Assembly (NCBI GenBank): GCA_016875405.1 | Contig: VGRJ01000044.1 | Location: 1 to 32,868 of the forward strand | DNA: 32,868 nucleotides | DNA from: Deltaproteobacteria bacterium | Lineage (GTDB): Bacteria > Myxococcota_A > Polyangia > Polyangiales > Polyangiaceae | Direction of reading: 5' to 3' | Notes under the pieces: model-generated | The model's input: only the letters and a program-made list of their open reading frames with translations | Database searches by the model: none | What the model was told of the DNA's origin: nothing | Position numbers and translations under genes: made by a program | Part shown: piece by piece, positions 22,388-30,087 of the stretch | How positions within the stretch are numbered: the first letter of the stretch is position 1 | How the letters are laid out: the number at the start of each line of letters is the position of its first letter

Positions 22388-23511
22388 GCGCACGCCGCGC
22401 CGTTCTCGCTGCCGCTGCGACCGCGCTCTCCGCAGGCTGTACGAAGGAGGAGCCCGCTCGCCCGAAGCCGTCGAAGACCGACGCGCTCGTTTGGAACCTG
22501 ACACCCGAGGCACAGGGGCCAGGTCTCGGGCTCCCGTCGCCTTGCGTCCGCGAGGGGGCGGCGCTCCGCACGGTGGTGCTCCCGACGACGCGCCTCTACG
22601 GCGGAGCCGCGCTGCTCGACGCCCTCCTCGCCACCATCGGAGAGGAGGGCTCGCCCGACGCCGGGATCCTGAGGATGACCCCCGGCGTGGTTCGCGCCGA
22701 GCCCATCGCGCTCACCGCGCGGACCTCGCACCTCGCGGTCGCCGGACCTCCGTGGCTCGTCGCCTCCGTGTCGCACGATAGGCGGGCGCTCTCGCTCGTG
22801 GGTTCGACCGCTACCGAAGCGCTCGAGCTCGCCCGCGGCGAGGAGCTCGCGCTCGATGGGCTCGCGACTCGGCAAGGCGAGGTCGCGGTGCTCGCGAGCG
22901 CCATCATGGAGGGCGAGCGCCGAGGCTTCGTCCTGCTCGGATCGTACGGCGCCGCCTCCGAGCGATGGCGTCGCGTCGAGCTCCCGGCGGCGACGGTCGG
23001 CGTCTCAATCGAGGAGCTGCGTCCGAACGAGACGCTCCTCGCCGTACGTGAGCCTCGACGCGCGAGCTGGCTCCGCGTCCGCGGCGACACGGTCGAGCCG
23101 TCCGAGTCCCTCGAGCTCGACACTTCTCCGCTCGCCACCTCGCGCCGCGGCGACGAGTTCGCGGCGCTCACCACCATGCTGGCGGCGCCTGACGGGAGCG
23201 GCGGGGTGCGGCTCGCGACGAGCAGAGGCTCCACGGTGACGCTGCGTTCGCCCGAGCCAGCGAAGCACGCATGGCTGAGGCGTGTGGGCGACGGGTGGCT
23301 CGCGCTATGGCGCTCAGGCGATGGCGAGGCCGCGCCGCTCCACGCCGCCCTCGTCATCGGCGACCGCGCGCTCGGCCCCGTGACGACGCTCGGTGGCGCC
23401 GACGACGTGATCGTGGCGTCGACGTGGGACCGCGTCGTGCTCTGGCTGCGGCGCGGCACACAATTGACGTACGTCAAGCATCGCTGCCCACTCGGCAAGG
23501 ATGCCCCGTGA
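22384..23511 (+). CDS. Predicted lipoprotein, unknown function
   Basis: The 375-residue product has a Tat-like or Sec n-region (SARRAVLAAAATALSAGC) with a lipobox LSAGC, then a charged linker. The rest is a repetitive beta-strand-rich region with about seven units of the form (W/L)-x-V-(A/R)...G-x-x, which suggests a beta-propeller. I do not recognise a family. The GTG start overlaps the GNAT stop, and its own stop overlaps the truB start, so its presence inside a translation/RNA-modification operon is probably organisational. Confidence 0.78.
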   Translation: MSARRAVLAAAATALSAGCTKEEPARPKPSKTDALVWNLTPEAQGPGLGLPSPCVREGAALRTVVLPTTRLYGGAALLDALLATIGEEGSPDAGILRMTPGVVRAEPIALTARTSHLAVAGPPWLVASVSHDRRALSLVGSTATEALELARGEELALDGLATRQGEVAVLASAIMEGERRGFVLLGSYGAASERWRRVELPAATVGVSIEELRPNETLLAVREPRRASWLRVRGDTVEPSESLELDTSPLATSRRGDEFAALTTMLAAPDGSGGVRLATSRGSTVTLRSPEPAKHAWLRRVGDGWLALWRSGDGEAAPLHAALVIGDRALGPVTTLGGADDVIVASTWDRVVLWLRRGTQLTYVKHRCPLGKDAP

Positions 23512-24422
23512 GTCGGCGCGACAGCGAACACCATGGCGTCCTCGCCGTCGACAAGCCGTCGGGCCTCACGAGCCACGACGTGGTTCAGCGGCTCCGCCGC
23601 GTCGCTCGCACCTCTCGCGTGGGCCACGCCGGCACGCTCGATCCGATGGCGACAGGGGTCCTCGTCGTGATGATCGGCGAAGCGACGAAGCTCGGCCCCT
23701 ACCTCACCGCCGAGGACAAGCGCTACCTCGCCGAGGTCACGCTTGGCCGCAGCACCGACACCCTCGACGCGGGGGGTCGCGTCGTCACGGAGGGCCCACT
23801 CCCATCCGCGTGGACGCAACGGCGCGCCGAGCTCGTCGAGACCGCGCTCGTGGAGGAGCGACGTCGGACGGAACAGATCCCCCCCGCCTACTCGGCGATC
23901 TCGGTGGACGGCGTGCGCGCCCACGCGCTGGCCCGCCGTGGCGAAGAGCCGACGCTCGAGCCGCGCCCGATCGAAGTTCGCTCCCTCCGCTGCCTCGACC
24001 TAACGGACGACGGGCGGATGTCGCTCGAGGTGCACACGTCGAAGGGCTACTACGTCCGCTCCCTCGCGCGTGACCTCGGCGTAGCGCTCGGGTGCCCGGC
24101 TCACCTCTCGCGGCTACGTCGTACGGCGAGCGGAGCGTTCCTCGTCCGCGATGCGGTGCCGCTTGACGCGCTGCTCGCGTCCGAGGACTGGCCCGCTCGC
24201 CTGCTCGCGCTGCCCGTCGCTGCCGGGCGGGCGATGCCGACCGCGAGCCTTCTCCCCGGTTCCGTCCTGCGGGCCCGACAGGGAAAGCGCCTCGCCGACG
24301 AGGACTTCATCGCCCCCGCCGGAGAAGGAGTGTTCGCCGCGTGGGTCGAACCCGACGGCCGCGTCGTCGCGGTGGGCGTCCGCGAGTCCGCGTCGCACCG
24401 CGTCCTCCGAGGGTTCGTCTGA
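23508..24422 (+). CDS. truB: tRNA pseudouridine(55) synthase TruB
   Basis: TruB converts U55 of the T-loop of tRNAs to pseudouridine. The 304-residue protein has GVLAVDKPSGLTSHDVVQ, the catalytic motif GHAGTLDPMATGVLVV with the nucleophilic Asp, RYLAEVTLGRSTDTLDAGG, QIPPAYSAISVDGVRAH and SKGYYVRSLARDLG. The C-terminal portion holds a PUA-like region. Length is normal. GTG start overlaps the preceding lipoprotein stop by 4 bases. It is the last tightly coupled gene of the gatCA cluster. Confidence 0.96.
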   Translation: MSRRDSEHHGVLAVDKPSGLTSHDVVQRLRRVARTSRVGHAGTLDPMATGVLVVMIGEATKLGPYLTAEDKRYLAEVTLGRSTDTLDAGGRVVTEGPLPSAWTQRRAELVETALVEERRRTEQIPPAYSAISVDGVRAHALARRGEEPTLEPRPIEVRSLRCLDLTDDGRMSLEVHTSKGYYVRSLARDLGVALGCPAHLSRLRRTASGAFLVRDAVPLDALLASEDWPARLLALPVAAGRAMPTASLLPGSVLRARQGKRLADEDFIAPAGEGVFAAWVEPDGRVVAVGVRESASHRVLRGFV

Positions 24423-24495
24423 GGACGCTCGAGGGGCGAGCATTGCGCGGCTCGAGCCGTGGGACTACGCTCGTTTCCTCGTCCAGAGCCCCCCG

Positions 24496-25863
24496 TTGAC
24501 CCCAGACCCTTCCACGTCCAGCGCGCTGCTCTTTACGGCCGTCGCGTCCGCCACGACGGCTGCCCTATTCACCTGCGCCGATACGGCTCTGACGTCGCTG
24601 TCGGATGCACGCCTCGCCGCCACCGTCATCGAGGCCGGGGAGCGCTTCCACGATGCGCTGAGGCGGGTGGAGTCGCACCGCGAGGACGTCCAGGCGCGCT
24701 ACGTCGCCGGTCGGATCGTCTCGCTCGCGTGCGTGGTCGCTTCGCTCGTCGTCTGGCTCGGTCGCACCGCGCTCTCGCTCGAGCTGCAGCTCGTCTGGGG
24801 CGGGCTCGCGCTCGTCGCGTTGACGGCGCTCCTCGAGACGGCGTCGCGGGTAGGACGTCGCATGGGCGACTGGGTGGTCCCGCGCGTGGCGCGATTCCTG
24901 TTCCCGCTCGAGGTGGCGCTCGCTCCGGTCGCGATCGTGAGCAGCCTGTTCGCGACGCTGGTCGGCCCGTCGCCGCGGCGGAAGCTCGACCCACGCATCA
25001 CCGAGACCGAGGTCGAGATCATGGTCGACCAAGGTGCGGCGTCCGGCGCGATCGATCACGGCAACGCAGAGCTCATCCGCAAGGTGCTCGAGTTCCCAGA
25101 CCTCACCGCGCGCGACGCCATGATCCCGCGCAAGAAGGTCGTCGCGCTCTCGCTCGACACGCCGCTCGAGGAGATCTCCGGCATCGTGACGAGGAGCGGC
25201 CACTCGCGGTACCCCGTCTACCGCGAAGACGTCGACGACATCTTCGGCCTGCTCTACGCGAAGGATCTCTTCCGCTTGCTCGCCGCCCGCTCGGCGCTCG
25301 AAGCCGCCCCCGTCTCCACCGCGACGACCGCGAAGGAGGCCGACGGAATCCGAGCGATCGTGCGCGAGCCCGTGAAGATCGTCCCCGAGTCACGACCGCT
25401 CTCGGAGCTCTTACGCGACATGCGCCAGAGCAGGCAGCACATGGCGATCGTGGTCGACGAGTTCGGCGGCACGAGCGGCGTCGTCACGCTCGAGGACGTG
25501 CTCGAGGAGATCGTCGGTGACATCCGCGACGAGCACGACCCCGAGAAGACCGCGGTCGAGGCGCTCCCCGAAGGGAGACTGCTCGTCGACGCGGCGACGC
25601 TGCTCTGCGACTTGACGGGGCAGCTCGGCCGCGATCTCGATCCCGACGACGAGTACGACACCATCGGCGGCTTGATCATAGACAAGCTCGGGCAAGTGCC
25701 GACGGTGGGCACGACGCTGAGGGTCTACGGTTTCGAGCTCGTGGTGCGCGACGCCGACGAGAAGCACGTCACCCGCGTCGAGATTGGCCCCAGCGAGCAG
25801 ACCCCTCCGCCGCGCTCGAGCTCGACCGGGTCGGACGAGAGCGGCGCACGCGAGGCGGGCTGA
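24496..25863 (+). CDS. CNNM/CorC (HlyC-like) membrane protein with CBS pair
   Basis: The 455-residue product has an N-terminal CNNM (DUF21) membrane domain with about four hydrophobic segments (ALLFTAVASATTAALF, RIVSLACVVASLVVWL, LVWGGLALVALTALL, LEVALAPVAIVSSLFATLV). Two CBS domains follow (RDAMIPRKKVVALSLDTPLE and HMAIVVDEFGGTSGVVTLED, about 225-370) and then a CorC_HlyC domain (EYDTIGGLIIDKLGQVPTVG). Relatives are linked to Mg2+/Co2+ transport or efflux; substrate here is inferred. No ATG or GTG lies close upstream, so TTG at 24496 is the most plausible start; a frame extends further upstream into truB without better codons. It ends 9 bases from a convergent truncated gene. Confidence 0.86.
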   Translation: MTPDPSTSSALLFTAVASATTAALFTCADTALTSLSDARLAATVIEAGERFHDALRRVESHREDVQARYVAGRIVSLACVVASLVVWLGRTALSLELQLVWGGLALVALTALLETASRVGRRMGDWVVPRVARFLFPLEVALAPVAIVSSLFATLVGPSPRRKLDPRITETEVEIMVDQGAASGAIDHGNAELIRKVLEFPDLTARDAMIPRKKVVALSLDTPLEEISGIVTRSGHSRYPVYREDVDDIFGLLYAKDLFRLLAARSALEAAPVSTATTAKEADGIRAIVREPVKIVPESRPLSELLRDMRQSRQHMAIVVDEFGGTSGVVTLEDVLEEIVGDIRDEHDPEKTAVEALPEGRLLVDAATLLCDLTGQLGRDLDPDDEYDTIGGLIIDKLGQVPTVGTTLRVYGFELVVRDADEKHVTRVEIGPSEQTPPPRSSSTGSDESGAREAG

Positions 25864-25872
25864 GGCAGGCCG

Positions 25873-26460
25873 TCAGCACGAGCCGCTCACGCGGAGCCCC
25901 GTGACGCCGACGTCGAGCCTCAGGCGAGAGTTCGGCCGCTCCTTCCTTGTGCCGAGGGTGAGCAGGGCGGCCGCCGCCCCCGCGGCTGCGACCGCGAAGC
26001 CCACGTTGGAAGCGCGGGCGAGGTCGAGCGTACGCTCGTAGCGAGGCCTAGAGGTCGGCGGACAGACGCCGGCCTCGCAGCGCGCGAGGAGCGACTCGGT
26101 CTCCACCATCGACATCACGCCGGTGACGCCGCCAACGAGCAGTCCGGCGATGGCAAGACCGCCCGAGACCAACGTCGCGACGGGCACGTCGCCGAGGGCG
26201 AAGCTCTGAGCCAACGACGCGCTCACGCGGCGGCGCTCGCGCTCTCGAACGGCCACGGCGCCGGCCGCACGCTCGAACCCCGGAGCCTCGACCGTGACGA
26301 TGTGCGCCCCGGCGTCGAGACGTAGGACCGTCTGAGGGCCGACGACCGGCAAGGCTACCCCGTCCACCTTGACGACCGCGGACTGCGCAGTCTCGGCGGG
26401 CGAGACCTCGAGCTCCACGAGCGGGAGACGCGGCTCGAGGGCGTCGCCAAGCTCGAGCCC
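25873..26460 (-). pseudogene. 5'-truncated PEGA-domain membrane protein gene
   Basis: The minus-strand frame encodes a PEGA-like region (VELEVSPAETAQSAVVKVDG, LRLDAGAHIVTVEAPGFERA) and then two hydrophobic segments (VATLVSGGLAIAGLLVGGVT and NVGFAVAAAGAAAALLTLGT) with a Cys-bearing loop between. This C-terminal half has the same layout as the end of the protein at 31725. Family members normally begin with a signal peptide and TPR-like helices; here nothing like that precedes the PEGA part. Upstream of about 26445 the minus-strand translation turns atypical and a plus-strand FG-GAP-like reading takes over. I therefore read it as truncated at a rearrangement. A functional short form from GTG 26418 is possible. 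Confidence 0.5.
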
Positions 26461-26825
26461 CCAACCGCCGACGGGCGGCTCGAGGCCATCGCGCTCGACG
26501 TCGAGGGGCTGGTCCTTCGCAGCGGCGGCGTCGCGGACCTCGACCACGACGGCGACGATGACTTGATTGATATCACGCAACCTTACGGCCCGTCGCCGAG
26601 CTCGGTCGTCACGTTGCTCCGGAGCGGAACGCGCGACCTCGAGCGCTGCGAGACGAACCCCCTACCCGACGACGAGCCAAGAATAACGTGCTCGTCGCCG
26701 TCGATTTCGATCACGACGGGCACGCCTACGTCGGCGGACTCGATGGCCTCGACGAGTTCTTCCCCGCGAACAAGACCGAGCACTACCAGTCTCGCTGGAC
26801 GAGCCTGCGCGCAGGCTTCCCGTGA
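26461..26825 (+). pseudogene. Remnant of an FG-GAP/VCBS-type repeat protein, frameshifted
   Basis: The plus strand reads RLEAIALDVEGLVLRSGG then VADLDHDGDDDLIDITQPYG, an FG-GAP/VCBS repeat with the calcium-type DxDxDG motif. Near 26673-26682 the frame is lost; in the frame one base earlier the homology resumes as NVLVAVDFDHDGHAYVGGLD and runs to a TGA at 26823-26825. A single missing base (in the GAGCCAAG region) would restore one continuous frame. No start codon with a signal peptide precedes it, so it is both 5'-truncated and frameshifted. Such proteins are normally secreted beta-propellers. A sequencing error could explain the frameshift but not the missing start. Confidence 0.5.
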
Positions 26826-26871
26826 CGTGACTTCCCCCCGGCTGGTTTCCAGGCCTACACTTCGGTCACGC

Positions 26872-28233
26872 ATGCTTCGCACGCTCGCCCCACTCGGCAT
26901 CGCCGCCGCCGTCCTCGCGGGCGCGTGCAGCCGCACCACCCTGTTCCCGTATCCTTTCGGCTTCTACGGCGCTGGGGGCTCTGGCGGCGAGGGTGTTGGA
27001 GGTGACGGCGGTCAAGGCGGCAGCGGCGGTCAGGGCGGCAGCGGCGGTCAGGGCGGCAGCGGCGGTCAGGGCGGCAGCGGCGGCGCGGCGGTGGACTGGC
27101 CCTGCCCGGTCGCGTTGACCGCACCGGTCGGCGTCGACGGTGGCGGGACCTTCGCGCAGCGGCAACCGAAGCTCGCCTTCTCGAGCAACGACAAAAGCCG
27201 CGTGACCTTGGCGATGGAGTGGGTGATGGGAGGACCGACCTCGCCGTCCGAGCTCCGCCACGTCAGCTTCAAGCCGTGGGGTGCGTGGCCGAGCGCTCCG
27301 CTCGAGCTGAGCTTCCGAGCGAGCTTCGACGCCGGCGTCTCGTTCGCGATCGCCGACGCGCCGAAGAACCGCTTCGCGTTGGCGATGAGCGATGGCGACA
27401 AACCCGCCGACCCCGACGGGATCCAGTTCACCGCGGCGCTGCAGCCCGGCAGCGGCGCCGTGCCCAATGCGCAGACGATCGACGACGCGACGCGCGCGCT
27501 GTTCGTGGCGCGGCGCGCAGACCTCCAGCTCGTGGGCGCGACCACCGCGAGCGGCACGACGCCGGCGAAGGTGCGGACCCTCACGGTGATCGGTGATGCG
27601 CTCGCGATCGGGACGGGTTGGCCGTTCGCCTGCGCCGCGGGACTCTCTGCCGATGCGGTCGCGAGCGGAAGCGGCTGGCTCGTCGTCGGCTCCGGCGTCG
27701 ACGGCACGTTCGGCGGCGACGCGTGCGGGGCCGCCAGCGGAAAGCCGGCGGATCGGGTGTTCCTCGCGTCCGTCGACGCAGACCTCGGCAAACCCGCCCT
27801 CGTGCTTGCGTTCGCTGCGCAGGGGAGAGTGCGGCAGGTCGTGATCGAGGCGCAACCGAGCGCTGCGGCCTGGGTCGGCTGGCGAGACGCCGGCGGCGTG
27901 CGCGTCGCGCGGGTGAGCGCCGGGACCGGGCTCGTCGAGCTCGGACCGATCGCCTTGAGCGAGTCCGCTGCCGATACCCCGTTCGGGCTCGTGCCCTTCC
28001 TCGACGGCGTGCTCATCCTCCACGGCGGACTCGACGAAGCCCAGACGCTCGTCCTCCGCTACGTCGGGGGAACGGGGACGGTCTCGTCGGCGATCACGCC
28101 GAACGGGCTGAGTGGTCTCTCGTTCTCGGATGCCCTCGCGTCACCCCAGGGAAACGCGATGCTCGCGAGCTTCGTCCGAAAGGGCAGTCCCGACCGCGTC
28201 GAGGTCGCGCGCGCGAGCTGCATCGGACAGTGA
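26872..28233 (+). CDS. Gly-repeat lipoprotein, unknown function
   Basis: The 453-residue product has a signal peptide (LRTLAPLGIAAAVLAGAC) with a weak lipobox and then a Gly-rich linker made of GQGGSG repeats (about residues 47-70). The remaining 380 residues are beta-rich with blocks such as PKLAFSSNDKSRVTLAMEW, FGLVPFLDGVLILHGGL and SDALASPQGNAMLASFVRKG, which suggest a beta-propeller-like surface domain. I recognise no family. Lipoproteins with GGxGG linkers of this type are common in Sorangium-like myxobacteria. The frame is open further upstream across the FG-GAP remnant, but ATG 26872 immediately precedes the signal peptide. Confidence 0.83.
   Translation: MLRTLAPLGIAAAVLAGACSRTTLFPYPFGFYGAGGSGGEGVGGDGGQGGSGGQGGSGGQGGSGGQGGSGGAAVDWPCPVALTAPVGVDGGGTFAQRQPKLAFSSNDKSRVTLAMEWVMGGPTSPSELRHVSFKPWGAWPSAPLELSFRASFDAGVSFAIADAPKNRFALAMSDGDKPADPDGIQFTAALQPGSGAVPNAQTIDDATRALFVARRADLQLVGATTASGTTPAKVRTLTVIGDALAIGTGWPFACAAGLSADAVASGSGWLVVGSGVDGTFGGDACGAASGKPADRVFLASVDADLGKPALVLAFAAQGRVRQVVIEAQPSAAAWVGWRDAGGVRVARVSAGTGLVELGPIALSESAADTPFGLVPFLDGVLILHGGLDEAQTLVLRYVGGTGTVSSAITPNGLSGLSFSDALASPQGNAMLASFVRKGSPDRVEVARASCIGQ
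27010..27081 (+). repeat. 18-bp coding tandem repeat (GQGGSG x4)
   Basis: Four tandem copies of GGTCAGGGCGGCAGCGGC (the first with one A for G) encode a flexible Gly/Ser/Gln linker behind the lipoprotein signal. Copy number is likely to vary between strains by slippage. Confidence 0.95.
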
Positions 28234-28296
28234 TCCGCGCCTGCGATGGCGGGGCCCCTGCCCCGAGCGGCCCCGGGTCGTGGTAGACCAACGGCC

Positions 28297-28902
28297 ATGA
28301 CCGACAGCTCTCCGCTGTTGCTCCACACCGACCGCCTCCTCCTGCACCTGCCGGGCCCGGAGGCGGCCTCGCCCATGGCTCACTACTACGAATCGAACCG
28401 CGCCCACCTAGGCCCATGGGAGCCGCCCTTCCCGAAGGGCATGTTCACGCCATCGTTCTGGCAGCACCGCCTCTCGCAGAACCAACAAGAGTACGTGAAC
28501 GGCCACTCGCTCCGCCTCGTGCTGCGACGCCGTGAGGAGCCCAACGGTCCGGTCGTGGGCCTCGCGAACTTCACCCAGTTCGTGCGCGGGGCGTTCATGG
28601 CCTGCACGCTCGGCTACAGCATGGCCGAAGGCGCGCAGGGCAATGGCCTCATGGCCGAGGCCCTACGCCGCGCGCTGCGCCACCTCTTCGACGAGGTCGG
28701 CATGCATCGCGTGATGGCGAACTACATGCCCATCAACGAACGCAGCGGTCGTCTCTTGCGCAAGCTCGGCTTCTCGGTCGAGGGCTACGCGCGCGACTAC
28801 ATCTACATCAACGGCGCATGGCGCGACCACGTCCTCACCTCGCTCGTGAACCCGCGCGCGCTCGCGCCCGAGTACCTCGCGTCGGCGCGTCCGCGCAGCT
28901 GA
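28297..28902 (+). CDS. rimJ: RimJ/RimL-type N-acetyltransferase
   Basis: The 201-residue protein fits the RimJ group of GNAT enzymes, which acetylate the N-terminal alanine of ribosomal protein S5: TDRLLLHLPG at the start, AHLGPWEPPFPKGMFT, GVANFTQ-type strand (VVGLANFTQFVRGAFMACTL), GYSMAEGAQGNGLMAEALRR as the acetyl-CoA loop, and HRVMANYMPINERSGRLLRK followed by LGFSVEGYARDYIYINGAWR. Length matches. ATG 28297 starts at the conserved N-terminus. The specific substrate is by similarity of motifs only. Its 3' end overlaps a possible start of the next gene. Confidence 0.85.
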   Translation: MTDSSPLLLHTDRLLLHLPGPEAASPMAHYYESNRAHLGPWEPPFPKGMFTPSFWQHRLSQNQQEYVNGHSLRLVLRRREEPNGPVVGLANFTQFVRGAFMACTLGYSMAEGAQGNGLMAEALRRALRHLFDEVGMHRVMANYMPINERSGRLLRKLGFSVEGYARDYIYINGAWRDHVLTSLVNPRALAPEYLASARPRS

Positions 28903-30005
28903 CGTTCGCGGTCCTCGCGACGTCGGCGTGCGGCGGCGATCCGTCCATGCTCGGCGTAAACCAGCTGATGCCACCGCGCGCGGCCGCACCCGATCGCGAC
29001 CGCTCCTCCGAGCCCGCGGGCGCGCCCCCAACGCGAGCCGACGCCGCGCCGAGCCTCGCCCCAGGACCGTCGCCGCCTCGTGAGCCATCGGAAAGCGTGA
29101 GCCCACCGCCATCCGGCACCCCGACCTCGCGGACGAGCTGCCCGACCGACATGCTCCTCGTCGATGGAAGCTACTGCGAGGCGCTGCGCGTCGACTGCCT
29201 CGAGTCACGACCATCGTCGGAAAAGACGCGGCAGGTGTGCTTGCGCGTGAAGGAGCCCACCGTGTGCGAAGGACCGCGGCGACCCATGCGGTTCTGCATC
29301 GATCGCTTCGAGTTCCCGAATCGCGCGGGAGTGAGGCCGATGGTCATGCAGAACTTCTATCAGGCACAAGTGCACTGCGCGGCACGCGGCACGCGCGTCT
29401 GCACCGAGTCCGAGTGGACGAAGGCCTGCGAGGGGCCGGCCGACAAGCCCTTCCCCTACGGCTACGTCCGGGATCCGGCACGGTGTCGCGGCGACCAGCC
29501 TTGGGACTTTCCGAACGCGGCGCGCGTGCTCGCGCGTGACCCGGCCGAGCTCGAGCGGCTGTGGCAAGGCGTCCTCAGCGGCTCGCAGCCGGGCTGCGTG
29601 AGCGACTACGGCGTCCACGATCTGACCGGAAACGCCGACGAGCTCGCGGCCTCCGAGGTGCACGTCCGCGAGCGGATGGTCGTGCGCGGAAGAGAATTCG
29701 GCGCCGACTTCGACAACGTGACGACGGGTGGCCCCTGGTACATCGGAGTGCGGAACCAGTGCCGCCCCAAGATTCGCACCCACGACGAGAGCTTCGCCTA
29801 CTACTACCTGAGCTGGCGCTGCTGCGCCGAGCCCGACGGTGCGCCGACCGACCCGCGCGCGCCGAAGCAGCGCGAGCGCAACGAACCATGGGAGCGCATC
29901 GTCGAGCGGGCCCACCACTCCTGGAAGCTGCCCTTCAACCCGACGCTCCCCGGAGACCCGAGCGACGACGCGTCGGGCCGCGAGCGACCAGCCCCCGCGC
30001 CGTGA
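28818..30005 (+). CDS. FGE/SUMF1-like (sulfatase-modifying factor fold) lipoprotein
   Basis: The protein has a hydrophobic segment ending in VLATSACGG, a plausible lipobox, then a long Pro/Ala/Ser-rich linker. A SUMF1-type domain at about residues 115-345 has FCIDRFEFPNRAGV, QAQVHCAARGTRVCTESEW, TKACEGPADKPFPYGY, YGVHDLTGNADELAA and YYLSWRCCAEPDG. Many such domains outside true formylglycine-generating enzymes are non-catalytic, and the active-site cysteine arrangement here cannot be confirmed by eye. The start is uncertain: ATG 28818 keeps the signal peptide but overlaps rimJ by 85 bases; ATG 28947 would lose it. Eight or more cysteines suggest an exported, disulfide-bonded protein. Confidence 0.78.
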   Translation: MARPRPHLAREPARARARVPRVGASAQLTFAVLATSACGGDPSMLGVNQLMPPRAAAPDRDRSSEPAGAPPTRADAAPSLAPGPSPPREPSESVSPPPSGTPTSRTSCPTDMLLVDGSYCEALRVDCLESRPSSEKTRQVCLRVKEPTVCEGPRRPMRFCIDRFEFPNRAGVRPMVMQNFYQAQVHCAARGTRVCTESEWTKACEGPADKPFPYGYVRDPARCRGDQPWDFPNAARVLARDPAELERLWQGVLSGSQPGCVSDYGVHDLTGNADELAASEVHVRERMVVRGREFGADFDNVTTGGPWYIGVRNQCRPKIRTHDESFAYYYLSWRCCAEPDGAPTDPRAPKQRERNEPWERIVERAHHSWKLPFNPTLPGDPSDDASGRERPAPAP

Positions 30006-30024
30006 GCGCCCCCACCAAGAACCC

Positions 30025-30048
30025 GAGGCCCACCCGAAGGTGAGCCTC
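30025..30048. terminator. Stem-loop between convergent genes
   Basis: GAGGCCCACC and GGTGAGCCTC pair with one mismatch around a CGAA tetraloop. It lies in the 82-base gap between the convergent FGE-like and Cys-rich genes. No T-run is visible on either side. Confidence 0.5.
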
Positions 30049-30087
30049 GTCGTCACGCGCAAGCTCGCCGGTCGGCGGGCCGCGTCG

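Noticed and set aside
28250-28265. CGGGG/CCCCG stem-loop after the Gly-repeat lipoprotein gene
   Set aside because: Only 5 base pairs in a GC-rich stretch, with no T-run; too likely by chance.
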